This document shows positions 51,517-60,103 of a stretch of 64,000 bases of DNA, piece by piece. Under the pieces are notes generated by a model. That model was given only the letters and a program-made list of their open reading frames with translations, ran no database searches and was not told the origin of the DNA. This DNA comes from Chitinophagaceae bacterium (GTDB lineage Bacteria; Bacteroidota; Bacteroidia; Chitinophagales; Chitinophagaceae), in NCBI GenBank assembly GCA_947447465.1, contig CANFKE010000019.1, forward strand, positions 1 through 64,000, in the 5' to 3' direction. Within the stretch, counting starts at the first letter, position 1. Every line of letters begins with the position of its first letter. A program made the position numbers and the translations under genes.

Positions 51517-51759
51517 ATGCAATATAACGAAGAAGTGATAGTAGATATAGTTACTGAGCTCATCTGCCCTATACATAATACCCACCCTAATAACCTGGCG
51601 TTCCGTAATGGTCAGATATATGTGGATTGCTGTTGCCCTGACTTCGGGTTATTGGTGAATAAGGAGATGCGCCATCAGGTAGAAATGCAGGAGTTGATCT
51701 ACGACATATTATCTCGTAATGGTAAGAGAGAAGAATTACCCACTACAGAAGATAATTAG
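51517..51759 (+). CDS. Small Cys-containing hypothetical protein
   Basis: 80 residues, not recognised. ICPIHNTHP and YVDCCCPDFG give a Cys/His cluster that could bind metal or form a small structural site. Acidic C-terminus (ELPTTEDN). Divergent from the gene at 51380, with a 136-bp shared upstream region. Confidence 0.6.
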   Translation: MQYNEEVIVDIVTELICPIHNTHPNNLAFRNGQIYVDCCCPDFGLLVNKEMRHQVEMQELIYDILSRNGKREELPTTEDN

Positions 51760-51882
51760 CAAAGACTTGAGATAACTATAGATATTTCATTGTAAACCAG
51801 TTAATTATTGCATAATGATATTGCAATAGTATCTTAGTTGTTTACATAATTATTGGTGTGGATAATACCACTAAAAAGCAGA

Positions 51883-51908
51883 AGAGTGGACCGAAACCGA
51901 TCCACTCT
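51883..51908 (-). terminator. Terminator of the lipoprotein gene at 51948
   Basis: AGAGTGGA (51883-51890) and TCCACTCT (51901-51908) form a stem; on the minus strand a T-rich stretch (CTGCTTTTTA) follows. Confidence 0.65.
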
Positions 51909-51947
51909 CCGATAATATATACTTTAAGCAAGGGTAACGAACCGCTA

Positions 51948-52718
51948 CTATTTGTACACATCCTGCCATCTTAATTCCTTTATGAAAAAGCGCGATGGCC
52001 TTTCCCAATCGTTGGCGCGGTAACCATCCAGATCCTTAAATTCAAAATATCTGTTATCCATGGTCACTACCTTATTCAGGTGAAACTCATTATCAACATG
52101 ACGCTCTGCAGCCTCATTATTTTCTGAGAATGAATAAGTGAGGTAATTACGGAAGCTGATATCAGACTTGCTACGACTAACATATACATTGCAGAAATTG
52201 ATCACTTCCGGCTCAGTATTGCGATCTGTAACATCAAAATAGATATTTGCGGTCAGATTATAGAATGCCTGGGTGATGTATGATTTCGGAGGAATGAAAG
52301 TTACTCTTTCGCCCTTTACCAATGATTCACGACTGATCTTTACATGATTGGTAGTAGAATAGTACTCGTTGAATACATCCAGCCAGTCAAGACCGTAATT
52401 GTTACCGTAAGTGATATAATTGCTGGCGTATTTATTGGTATAGTAGCTCATACGCTTACCATTATTGATCATGGCACTCTTCTTCCAGTCGATATACATA
52501 GGCTGGGTGGTCTTGTTCCAGCAGAGGAAGGACATTACCCCATGCTCGGCCCAGAACCAGTAAACAACCTTTATATCTTCATTCTCATAAGTGTAGAAGT
52601 GGTTCACGCTGTGTATATCCTCGCTTGAAGGGGATACATACACCACTTGTGTAAACCTGGAGCAACTACCCAAAGTAGTGATGACAAGCAATCCAAGAAG
52701 TAGCTTTTTGAAATTCAT
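51948..52718 (-). CDS. Hypothetical lipoprotein
   Basis: 256 residues. Lipoprotein signal MNFKKLLLGLLVITTLGSC. The mature part is aromatic-rich and probably beta-structured (VYWFWAEHGVMSFLCWNKT; MYIDWKKSAMINNGKRMSYY). The phrase WNKTTQPMYIDWKKSAMI resembles Bacteroidota lipoproteins of unknown function in which a bound small molecule is not known. Monocistronic; terminator downstream. No function can be given. Confidence 0.8.
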   Translation of the reverse strand: MNFKKLLLGLLVITTLGSCSRFTQVVYVSPSSEDIHSVNHFYTYENEDIKVVYWFWAEHGVMSFLCWNKTTQPMYIDWKKSAMINNGKRMSYYTNKYASNYITYGNNYGLDWLDVFNEYYSTTNHVKISRESLVKGERVTFIPPKSYITQAFYNLTANIYFDVTDRNTEPEVINFCNVYVSRSKSDISFRNYLTYSFSENNEAAERHVDNEFHLNKVVTMDNRYFEFKDLDGYRANDWERPSRFFIKELRWQDVYK

Positions 52719-53085
52719 ACCTGCGACCTTATTTGGGTATAAATATAGGAGGTAATTTGCAGATTTGAAAACAAAACGATGATATTTGGAAATATAATGT
52801 TTGTATCGGGCCGAGCGAGCAACTTACATGGACGTGACTATAAATTAGTGCCCCACCCGATGGCTGTTGGTATGCACACGCAACTGAGGCTAACCCGGCA
52901 TCATTTCCAATAAAATTGACAAATAAATTGGCTGCTATTTTGACAGGTTTGAAGAAAGGAGATCGATAAATACTATAGAACAAATGATAGCATAATGATT
53001 AAAATAATAGTCTTAACAATAATTTTCTATAAATGCATCTAAATCAATAAAAATCAACTGATTAAAATAGAATTATTTAAACAAA
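52719..53085. other. Intergenic region with a GC-rich island
   Basis: A 424-bp gap precedes the ABC exporter's 3' end. Most is AT-rich, but ~52805-52900 is distinctly GC-richer and contains short self-complementary words (ATCGGG near 52808, CCCGAT near 52857). A minus-strand frame across it (52729-52983) is not convincing. It might hold a structured RNA; evidence is weak. Confidence 0.25.
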
Positions 53086-53109
53086 AAACAGGCTGCGAAC
53101 AGCCTGTTT
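53086..53109 (-). terminator. Terminator of the ABC exporter gene
   Basis: AAACAGGCT (53086-53094) pairs with AGCCTGTTT (53101-53109); on the minus strand a T run follows. Confidence 0.82.
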
Positions 53110-53142
53110 TGATCATTGTTAAGCTACTTAAAATATAATAAA

Positions 53143-54957
53143 TTATGCTTCTTTGAACATCTGCAATCTATTCAGACTTCTATAAAGTCCGTCCTCAATT
53201 TCTACAAGTTCGGCATGGGTACCGGCCTCCTTTACACGACCGTCTTCCATGACAATGATCTTATCTGCATTACGTATGGTAGATAATCTATGTGCAATAA
53301 CAAAAGAAGTGCGGTTGCGCATGAGGTTGGTCAATGCCTCCTGCACCTGTGCTTCTGATTCAGAGTCGAGAGCAGAGGTGGCCTCATCGAGCAGTAATAT
53401 AACAGGATCTTTCAATATGGCTCGAGCTATGGCAACCCTTTGCCTTTGTCCCCCGGAGAGTTTGATGCCTCTCTCCCCCACTATGGTCTCAAATCCTTCG
53501 GGGAAGCTAGAGATAAAGTCGAAGGCATTAGCTTGTTTGGCGGCAGCCATTACTTCATCGCGGGTAGCATCAGGTTTTCCGTATGCAATATTCTCATATA
53601 TCGTTCCGCCGAATAGTAATATATCTTGTGGCACCAGTGCCATCTGGCTACGCAATTGAGACAATGGAAAATCTGTTGCATCTATTCCATCGAATGAAAT
53701 ATGACCTTTATCCGCATCGTAAAAACGAAGTAAGAGCGAAACGATGGTACTTTTACCTGCGCCGCTTGGCCCTACAATAGCTATTTGTTCACCTGCGCGC
53801 GCTTCAATGCTAATGTCCTTCAGCACTTCCATATTGCTGCGACTTGGGTAGCTGAATGCAATATGATCTATAGTAACATTACCTTTCAGCTTAAACCTAT
53901 CTTCTATATAATGCTTTTCAACTGACACATTTTCAACGTTTTCTTTCAATAATTCACGAACTCTCTGTGTAGCACCCAAGGTCTTTTGCAGTTGACTATA
54001 CAGCTCGGCAAAACCGGCCATTGTGCCACCAACAAAGGCTGTACATATTACAAATTGAGTAAGATCGCCAAAAGTAAGCACACCTCTTTGCATCAATCCG
54101 GCTCCATACCATACTACCAATACTATGGCGCCAAATACACTGAACATAAGAAAGGAAACAAAGAAACCCCTCATTTTGCCACTTCGTATAGCCAACTTTA
54201 CCATATTGGAAATACTGTTATCATACCTTTTGATCTCATACCACTCATTAGAAAAAGCTTTTACATTACTAATTCCCTGAAGGGTTTCCTGCACTACTGT
54301 ACCTGAATCGGCCAATTGATCTTGCGCCTCTTTAGACAATTTGCGTATGCGCTTGCTGAATACCAATGCGATTACTATGATGAATGGTATTACAGAAAGC
54401 ATTAATAATGTCATTTGCGGGCTTATATATAATATACATCCTATACCAATGACCAGAGTAAGGATCCCCCTCAATATCTCAGCCAACACTGAGGTAACTG
54501 CATCTTCTATCTGAGAGACGTCTGCCGTTATCCTGCTTGATAATTCGCCTACCCTGCGCTGCCCGAAGAAATCGATAGGCATAATGATGAGCCTTTGGTA
54601 TATTTCTTTGCGCATATCGGCCACTGCATTTTCGCCAACATAAGTAAATAAGTAGATGCGCATAAAGGAAAAGATCATCTGCAGACTTAAAACAGAGATC
54701 ATGACCAAGGCAATACCCCCCGGGGAAAATGCCAATGGTCCTGTACCTGTGCCATGCGCACTATCGATCAGTTTTTTGAGCAAGTATGGGAAAGCCATTG
54801 TTGTGCCGCTGGATAAAGCGATGAATACCAACCCAACAATAAAGGTGACCCTATATGGCTTTAAATATTTAAATATGATCAATGATTCTTTCAGGGCTTC
54901 CTTACTGAATTTGACCTTTGGTGATTCTTCCGTAGGTATTTCTCTTCTTCTTGCCAT
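53143..54957 (-). CDS. MsbA-like ABC exporter (permease-ATPase fusion)
   Basis: 604 residues: an N-terminal six-helix exporter domain (~35-330) and a nucleotide-binding domain (~350-590). Walker A GPSGAGKST starts near 395, the signature LSGGQRQR is at ~498-505, Walker B ILLLDEATSALDSESE follows, and the H-loop is VIAHRLSTI. A half-transporter that works as a homodimer; related proteins flip lipid A-core or export drugs and lipids. The cargo here is not evident. Monocistronic, with a terminator downstream. Confidence 0.95.
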   Translation of the reverse strand: MARRREIPTEESPKVKFSKEALKESLIIFKYLKPYRVTFIVGLVFIALSSGTTMAFPYLLKKLIDSAHGTGTGPLAFSPGGIALVMISVLSLQMIFSFMRIYLFTYVGENAVADMRKEIYQRLIIMPIDFFGQRRVGELSSRITADVSQIEDAVTSVLAEILRGILTLVIGIGCILYISPQMTLLMLSVIPFIIVIALVFSKRIRKLSKEAQDQLADSGTVVQETLQGISNVKAFSNEWYEIKRYDNSISNMVKLAIRSGKMRGFFVSFLMFSVFGAIVLVVWYGAGLMQRGVLTFGDLTQFVICTAFVGGTMAGFAELYSQLQKTLGATQRVRELLKENVENVSVEKHYIEDRFKLKGNVTIDHIAFSYPSRSNMEVLKDISIEARAGEQIAIVGPSGAGKSTIVSLLLRFYDADKGHISFDGIDATDFPLSQLRSQMALVPQDILLFGGTIYENIAYGKPDATRDEVMAAAKQANAFDFISSFPEGFETIVGERGIKLSGGQRQRVAIARAILKDPVILLLDEATSALDSESEAQVQEALTNLMRNRTSFVIAHRLSTIRNADKIIVMEDGRVKEAGTHAELVEIEDGLYRSLNRLQMFKEA

Positions 54958-55196
54958 TTAATAAATAAAACTAATATTTAGTAATACAACACGAAGGTAC
55001 GAATATGAGAGGCGGTTGTTCATTGATTTCGGTAAATGAGACGGAATAGTCGGTAGAGGGTCTGTATTATCATCAAAAAACTACCGATGGAATGAGGAAA
55101 CCCCAAAACTGATACTTGATTTACTCTATATAATATAATAATAGGACTCTTCATAGCCAATATTGGCTCCTTTACTATTTTGCCATTGAGCCATTC

Positions 55197-56219
55197 ATGA
55201 AACACCTTATCTTTGCTGCCCCGACAATGAAACGATCTATACGCATACAAAGGTTGATCGCCGCAATAGGCATTCTACTGTTCCTAGGCAAAATACTGGC
55301 CTGGTATCTTACACATTCTGTAACGGTACTTACAGATGCATTGGAAGGGATAGTGAATGTAGTGGCTGGTTTTCTGGGATTGTATAGTATTACTTTGGCA
55401 GCAAAACCCCGCGACCCCAATCACCCGTTCGGACATGGTAAGGCCGAGTTCATATCGGCAGCTGTTGAGGGTACATTGATCACATTGGCAGGAATATTTA
55501 TCATATATGAAGCGGTCGATCACCTGATCACTCCACATGAATTAGAGAAACTGGATATAGGCTTACTCATAGTTGCCGCATCAGGACTGATCAATTACCT
55601 ACTGGGCTTTTATGCAGCCAAACAAGGTGAGAAGGAAAATTCTATGGTATTGGTATCTGCGGGCAAACACCTGATGACCGATGCTTATTCGGGCATAGCT
55701 ATCATTATTGGCATTACCCTACTGTTACTGACCAAGAATAAATACATGTGGTTGGATAGTGCAGTGGCACTCTGCTTTGCAGTGATCATTGTTATCACCG
55801 GCTACAAAGTGGTGCGCAGATCCATTTCGGGTATTATGGACGAAACGGATATGGTGCAGTTGCAAAATGTGATCGATGTATTGCAGGAAAACAGGCAGGC
55901 GCCATGGGTAGATATTCATCACCTGAGGGTACTGAACCACAGTGGTCGTATGCACGTAGATGCACACCTTACAGTTCCTAACTATTACACAGTACTGGAA
56001 GCCGGCAAGGAGATCAAGAATATCGATACGCTCATCAAATCAAAATTCGGGCAGGAAGTAGAGGTTTTCATTCAAACAGAAGGTTGTAAGCCCAAGCAGT
56101 GCCATATTTGCGGAGTGGATAATTGCCCTGTACGCTCACATGCCTTTGAGCACCAGGAAAAATGGGTGCTGGAAAATATATGGAAAGAGCACCGACACGG
56201 TGCGGTGGCGGTAGCTTAA
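55197..56219 (+). CDS. Cation diffusion facilitator with Cys/His-rich C-terminal tail
   Basis: 340 residues. Six membrane helices (~17-210) precede a cytoplasmic domain (~215-300, WVDIHHLRVLNHSGRMHVDAHLTV). TM5 carries the metal motif H158xxxD162 (KHLMTDAYSG). In TM2 the usual DxxxD becomes TDALEGIVN, with D47 and an adjacent E50, so metal preference cannot be read off. The tail CKPKQCHICGVDNCPVRSHAFEH adds four Cys and two His and could bind metal. It exports divalent metal using proton exchange. An alternative start lies ten codons on (55227). Confidence 0.9.
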   Translation: MKHLIFAAPTMKRSIRIQRLIAAIGILLFLGKILAWYLTHSVTVLTDALEGIVNVVAGFLGLYSITLAAKPRDPNHPFGHGKAEFISAAVEGTLITLAGIFIIYEAVDHLITPHELEKLDIGLLIVAASGLINYLLGFYAAKQGEKENSMVLVSAGKHLMTDAYSGIAIIIGITLLLLTKNKYMWLDSAVALCFAVIIVITGYKVVRRSISGIMDETDMVQLQNVIDVLQENRQAPWVDIHHLRVLNHSGRMHVDAHLTVPNYYTVLEAGKEIKNIDTLIKSKFGQEVEVFIQTEGCKPKQCHICGVDNCPVRSHAFEHQEKWVLENIWKEHRHGAVAVA

Positions 56220-56290
56220 AGCATTCTCAATTCCACAGGGATAAAACCCTGTGCTAATGTTATTGGGCTATTCAGGGCCTCCCGGTAATT

Positions 56291-56485
56291 TTCGACCAGT
56301 ACCGGGCCTTTGCGCAATTAACACTTACAAGGTGGTTTTTCTTATATATACATGCGATACCTTCGGCATCGTGTAAATATCTTTCCGATTTTGCTATAGA
56401 CATGTAATGCCTTCAGCATCATTACATGTTATCTTTCCTTACTACTCGCAAAGCAGACATTGACCAATAAAGGATTATCTGTAAT
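56291..56485. repeat. ~196-bp direct repeat, copy 1
   Basis: Begins TTCGACCAGTACCGGGCCTT and ends AAAGGATTATCTGTAAT. Inside are hairpins GCGATACCTTCGGCATCG and ACATGTAATGCCTTCAGCATC/ATTACATGT. Copy 2 is about 305 bp further on and nearly identical. A separate hairpin, CACAGGG/CCCTGTG (56234-56253), may end the CDF transcript, although it has no T tract. Confidence 0.88.
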
Positions 56486-56524
56486 GTTCGTAACTGGTCG
56501 AAGAGTCCGCTTCGTCCTTACACA

Positions 56525-56599
56525 TGCAAGCGTCACGCTTGCGAAATACATACGGAAGCGGGACGCTTCCAACAAACATGGACGAAGCGAGACGCTTCG
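56525..56599. repeat. Three phased AAGCG-NNN-CGCTT palindromes
   Basis: GCAAGCGTCACGCTTGC (56525-56541), GGAAGCGGGACGCTTCC (56554-56570) and CGAAGCGAGACGCTTCG (56583-56599) are 17-bp palindromes of one family, spaced exactly 29 bp apart. Related ones sit at 35036-35083. They lie between the two 196-bp repeat copies. Confidence 0.85.
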
Positions 56600-56791
56600 A
56601 CCAGTACCGGGCCTTTGCGCAAGTAACACTTACAAGGTGGTTTTTCTTATATAAACATGCGATACCTTCGGCATCGTGTACAATATCTTTCCGATTTTGC
56701 TATAGACATGTGATGCCTTCAGCATCATTACATGTTATCTTTCCTTACTACTCGCAAAGCAGACATTGACCAATAAAGGATTATCTGTAAT
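56596..56791. repeat. ~196-bp direct repeat, copy 2
   Basis: Near-identical to copy 1 (for example AATTAAC versus AAGTAAC, and TGTAATGCC versus TGTGATGCC). It ends 24 bp before the ATG at 56816, so the repeat forms the immediate upstream region of that gene. The 596-bp gap 56220-56815 is otherwise gene-free. Confidence 0.88.
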
Positions 56792-56815
56792 TTTATTGAA
56801 AATTAAATTGTTGCA

Positions 56816-58564
56816 ATGGTATTCTTCCTGATCGCTTTATTGGTTGCTGTAATTGGTATTCTTCCTGTTTTGATGCCCGGCAGATTGGCGTCGGGCAAAA
56901 AAGGTAAGACCATTACCTTACTGATCATTCCTTATTTTCTGATATCTTACCTGATGACCTGGTCATCTTTGCCATCTATGGCCTACCCTTTGTTGGGTGG
57001 AATGATCATATTGGTCATATTATTTACGGTGTGCAGTGCGCTCATTAACAGGTCTGCATTGGCTATTGGTGTTCCGGTAGCCGTAGTAGTGATCTTTACA
57101 TTATTCGCATTTTTCACTACCTCACCTATCTTTCACGGACAGGCCTATGCAGCTATGATCGGTAAAATGTCTGATGACAAATCAATCAAGCATTGGTCGA
57201 AAGATATAGCACCAATAGACCCAAAGCATATAAGATTGGTACCAGAGGAGACTGCTATAGCACTGGCCAAGACCTCGCTCAACCAGAATGCCACCAATGG
57301 CAGTCAGGCAAGCGTGGGCAGTCAGTTCGATATCGATGTGGCGCACATCACTCTGCAAAAAGTAAAGGACAGGCTTTTGTATATCATTCCTCTTGACTAC
57401 AGGGGGCTGGGCGCATATTATAACACAGCCGGGATACCGGGTTTTATAATAGTAGATGCAGAGAATCCGCAGGCTAAACCTGTATTTGTAGAAAAGCAAC
57501 TGATGAAATACAGCCCGGAGTCCTTCTTCAGCCATAATCTGGAAAGGCATCTATATACTAATGGATATTACAATAAAGTATTGACTGATTACTCATTTGA
57601 ACTGGATGATAATCTGAAACCCTACTGGGTGGTGACCGTTTGTGAGCCTACCATTGGTTATAGCGGAAATAAAGTAACAGGTGTAGTGATCGTAGATCCG
57701 CTGACCGGAAACATCAATTTTAAAAAGACGAGTGAAGTGCCGGAATGGGTGGACAGGGTATTTCCTGCAGATATGATCAAAACCTACCTTTCTGACTGGG
57801 GCGATTATGCTCTGGGCTGGTGGAATAGTGTATGGGCGCACCTGAACCAGAAAGCTACTGAAGATATAACGCTGAACTATGGCGCTGACGGCAGGTGTTA
57901 CTATGTAACGCCAATGACCTCTTCAAATGCAGAAGATGCCTCCATGACCGATCTTATCTACACAGATACCCGAACAGGCGTATCTAACAGGTATATAGTG
58001 GCCGGTACTACCGAAGATAATCTGTTGGCCGCCGTGACCACTAAGCTGGCCTATCAGCATCTGGAAGGCGTAAGGGTGATCTATGAGAATGTATATGGAC
58101 GTATGACCGCTATCATTTCTGTATTGGGCAGTGATGGCTCTTACCGTGGTGTGGCATTTGTAGATGTGACCAATAAGTCTATAATGGCCTATGATGCTGT
58201 ACCATTGAATGCGCTACATGCCTACCAATCGCTGCTGAGCCAGAGTGGAGGGCAGATAGCTACAGATAATGCCAACGATATGAAGACCATAACGGCCATT
58301 ATCAGCAGGCTGAATTATGAGCAGACCCAAAATGGCCTGCAGTTGGATATCTACATTGATACAATACCTCACGCCTTCTACGTCAACTGCTCCCAGTTTC
58401 AGAGTGCGCCATTTGCCAAGGCAGGAGATACGGTTGTGCTTTCCTACTATAACAGTCCATCGGCAGGTATATCTGTGAACGATTTTGTGGACAAGCAGGT
58501 GAAGATATTATTATCTGAAAACCAGCAGAGTGTGCAGGTGCAGAATAGGGATACGGTGAAATAA
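56816..58564 (+). CDS. Large membrane-anchored hypothetical protein, possibly PepSY-like
   Basis: 582 residues, not recognised. Four hydrophobic segments lie in the first ~105 residues (MVFFLIALLVAVIGILPVLM; TITLLIIPYFLISYLM; LLGGMIILVILFTVCSALI; VPVAVVVIFTLFAFF). The remaining ~470 residues are soluble and beta/alpha mixed. Segments such as PYWVVTVCEPTIGYSGNKVT with VVIVDPLTGNINF resemble PepSY-type modules, and a similar pattern recurs (RGVAFVDVTNKSIMAYDAV). Its upstream region is a repeat copy, so its promoter may derive from repeat sequence. Confidence 0.75.
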   Translation: MVFFLIALLVAVIGILPVLMPGRLASGKKGKTITLLIIPYFLISYLMTWSSLPSMAYPLLGGMIILVILFTVCSALINRSALAIGVPVAVVVIFTLFAFFTTSPIFHGQAYAAMIGKMSDDKSIKHWSKDIAPIDPKHIRLVPEETAIALAKTSLNQNATNGSQASVGSQFDIDVAHITLQKVKDRLLYIIPLDYRGLGAYYNTAGIPGFIIVDAENPQAKPVFVEKQLMKYSPESFFSHNLERHLYTNGYYNKVLTDYSFELDDNLKPYWVVTVCEPTIGYSGNKVTGVVIVDPLTGNINFKKTSEVPEWVDRVFPADMIKTYLSDWGDYALGWWNSVWAHLNQKATEDITLNYGADGRCYYVTPMTSSNAEDASMTDLIYTDTRTGVSNRYIVAGTTEDNLLAAVTTKLAYQHLEGVRVIYENVYGRMTAIISVLGSDGSYRGVAFVDVTNKSIMAYDAVPLNALHAYQSLLSQSGGQIATDNANDMKTITAIISRLNYEQTQNGLQLDIYIDTIPHAFYVNCSQFQSAPFAKAGDTVVLSYYNSPSAGISVNDFVDKQVKILLSENQQSVQVQNRDTVK

Positions 58565-58573
58565 TGCGGCAAT

Positions 58574-58652
58574 GTGATGGAATGAGGGAGAATGTGATGG
58601 AATGTGATGGAATGTGATGGAATGTGGGGGAATCTGGGAGAATGCGACAATG
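58574..58652. repeat. Short tandem repeat (GAATGTGATG-type)
   Basis: Imperfect 10-bp units GGAATGTGAT repeat several times, with variants (GAGGGAGAAT, GTGGGGGAAT), just after the stop of the membrane-protein gene. Length variation by slippage would be expected. No other feature is seen between 58565 and the promoter at 58789. Confidence 0.8.
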
Positions 58653-58788
58653 GGGTAAATCGTATTGTGCGCTAAGTGCATCATGTGGAGTTAGGCGTAG
58701 AGACCATTAATGTGTTTCGTCATGAGAATTATTTGAGGGGCTAAGTTGTATTACCAACCGGTTTATGTGTCAGCTTCCCAAGCCTGGG

Positions 58789-58796
58789 TATTTTTG
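58789..58796 (+). promoter_or_regulatory. -7 element before the small gene at 58829
   Basis: TATTTTTG matches TAnnTTTG; a possible -33 (TTTA, 58762-58765) is 23 bp upstream. The predicted leader is about 26 nt. Confidence 0.4.
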
Positions 58797-58828
58797 TTGT
58801 ATGTTCAGAAGCGCTAAACGATATAATT

Positions 58829-59215
58829 ATGGAAACAAATTTTAAAAGGTGGAAATTTAATAGATACGATGAAATTGACTTTTTATTATCCTATTTATAC
58901 GAACACAATACTCACTTTTATCGCCTATCTTCTTTATGTACTGAGGCATCACGATTAAAATATAGGGAATACGACACAATTGAAATACAAGCAAGTATTA
59001 ACATGTGTATTGAAAAGCTAGTAAAAGATAACTATGTCTATTGTGAAAAAAGGGAATTGGATAATAATATAGGAGTATTTGAAGATGTTTTTACCATTTC
59101 TTTCGAAGGTGTGTTGTTTGTAGAGAGTATTGGAGGCTATAAAAAAAGTGTCGAAATGTCCAAAAAGAATATCCAAAGACAAAAACTGAAGGCGATTATA
59201 CCCGATAGACACTGA
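58829..59215 (+). CDS. Small hypothetical protein, winged-helix-like
   Basis: 128 residues, not recognised. The first ~70 residues are helical with a possible winged-helix layout (EIDFLLSYLYEHNTHFYRLS ... INMCIEKLVKDNYVYCEKRE). FTISFEGVLFVESIGGYKKS near 90 is followed by a basic helical tail. Related Bacteroidota proteins often carry a C-terminal membrane helix after such a segment; here the protein stops without one, so truncation is possible. AT-rich, like the accessory genes that follow. Confidence 0.65.
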   Translation: METNFKRWKFNRYDEIDFLLSYLYEHNTHFYRLSSLCTEASRLKYREYDTIEIQASINMCIEKLVKDNYVYCEKRELDNNIGVFEDVFTISFEGVLFVESIGGYKKSVEMSKKNIQRQKLKAIIPDRH

Positions 59216-59241
59216 ACCACCCAAAAACTATTAGATAAGCG

Positions 59242-59315
59242 GTTAAAGGGTTTCCTTCTAAGGGAATAATTAAAGTAAAACAAAAATGGATTCCCTTAGA
59301 AGGAAACCCTTTAAC
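59242..59315. repeat. Long inverted repeat, 24-bp perfect arms
   Basis: Left arm 59242-59265 (starting GTTAAAGGGTTTCC) is the exact reverse complement of right arm 59292-59315, separated by a 26-bp loop. Both arms are flanked by AAGCG-like words. No T tract follows, so it is not a typical terminator. It could be a MITE-like remnant or a structured RNA. The rest of 59216-59537 is single-copy and gene-free. Confidence 0.85.
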
Positions 59316-59486
59316 AAGCGAAAATGGGCATTCCGAGCTGGGTAAAAAATAATCTGCAGAAAGATCATCAATAGTGTAGCCTACACATTATGCCACAGCC
59401 TAGCCTAAAAGTATAACCTAAAACCTGTATAAAGTTCCAAATCGAGCCAAAATATATTATGCTTATACGCACACACGTAAAAATGC

Positions 59487-59517
59487 TTTAAACTATTGAT
59501 AATAACATATAAATTTG
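59487..59517 (+). promoter_or_regulatory. Promoter of the gene at 59538
   Basis: TTTA (59487-59490), 19-bp spacer, TAAATTTG (59510-59517). Predicted transcription start near 59524, which excludes the in-frame codon at 59496 as start and supports ATG 59538. Confidence 0.5.
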
Positions 59518-59537
59518 CACCATTAAAAATAATTATT

Positions 59538-60008
59538 ATGTCAATAGATGATTTGCTTAAGAAGACAAATGATGAGGAAAAGCGGCTTGCCGCCCAAAAG
59601 AAAGCTCAAACTGACAAGAAAAATGAGGAGAAAATGGCATTCATTGCTAACTCTGAAGTTCTGTTTAAAGACGTTATCCAGCCTAAACTAGTCGATCTTC
59701 AAAAGACTTTCAGTGATAACAAATGGCCTGCGGTATTAAGTCAAACTGTATATCCAGCCACTCGCATGGATTGTATTTGTAAATCACTTTCTGTTAGCTA
59801 CAAAGGTAAGACAATGCAGATTGACATACTTTCTCAGCCCATATCTCTAAACTATGAAGTGATATTTTCATTTGGCTTGCAAAATCAACGTAATAATATC
59901 GATAACAGGGGGTCTAAAACTGAAAAACTCAATGTAGATCAAATTACTTCTGAACACATCGAAAAACTAATTGAAGATCAGCTACAAATTTTTATTGCTG
60001 GAAAATAA
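59538..60008 (+). CDS. Hypothetical cytoplasmic protein
   Basis: 156 residues from ATG 59538. The N-terminus is a Lys/Glu-rich helix (DLLKKTNDEEKRLAAQKKAQ), followed by an alpha/beta domain (LVDLQKTFSDNKWPAVLSQT; YKGKTMQIDILSQPISLNYE; ITSEHIEKLIEDQLQIFIAG). The form resembles small proteins of mobile or defence islands, but no family is recognised. It has its own promoter. Confidence 0.65.
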   Translation: MSIDDLLKKTNDEEKRLAAQKKAQTDKKNEEKMAFIANSEVLFKDVIQPKLVDLQKTFSDNKWPAVLSQTVYPATRMDCICKSLSVSYKGKTMQIDILSQPISLNYEVIFSFGLQNQRNNIDNRGSKTEKLNVDQITSEHIEKLIEDQLQIFIAGK

Positions 60009-60103
60009 AAAGGGACATTTTTTGATAGCGTAAAAGAAGTTACAAGAAATTACCCCACTTCCAGCATACTTGAAAGAACGTAATCCGATAAAAAATTTCA
60101 TTA

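Noticed and set aside
52729-52983. Minus-strand 84-codon frame
   Set aside because: No signal, domain or promoter; it runs over a GC-rich island and AT-rich flank with unnatural composition.
56525-56599. Possible mini CRISPR array (29-bp period)
   Set aside because: The 17-bp units are themselves palindromes that differ in outer bases, spacers are only 12 bp, and there is no cas1 or effector gene nearby.
58447-58650. Minus-strand frame rich in His and Pro
   Set aside because: It is the translation of the tandem repeat and the end of the membrane-protein gene on the wrong strand.
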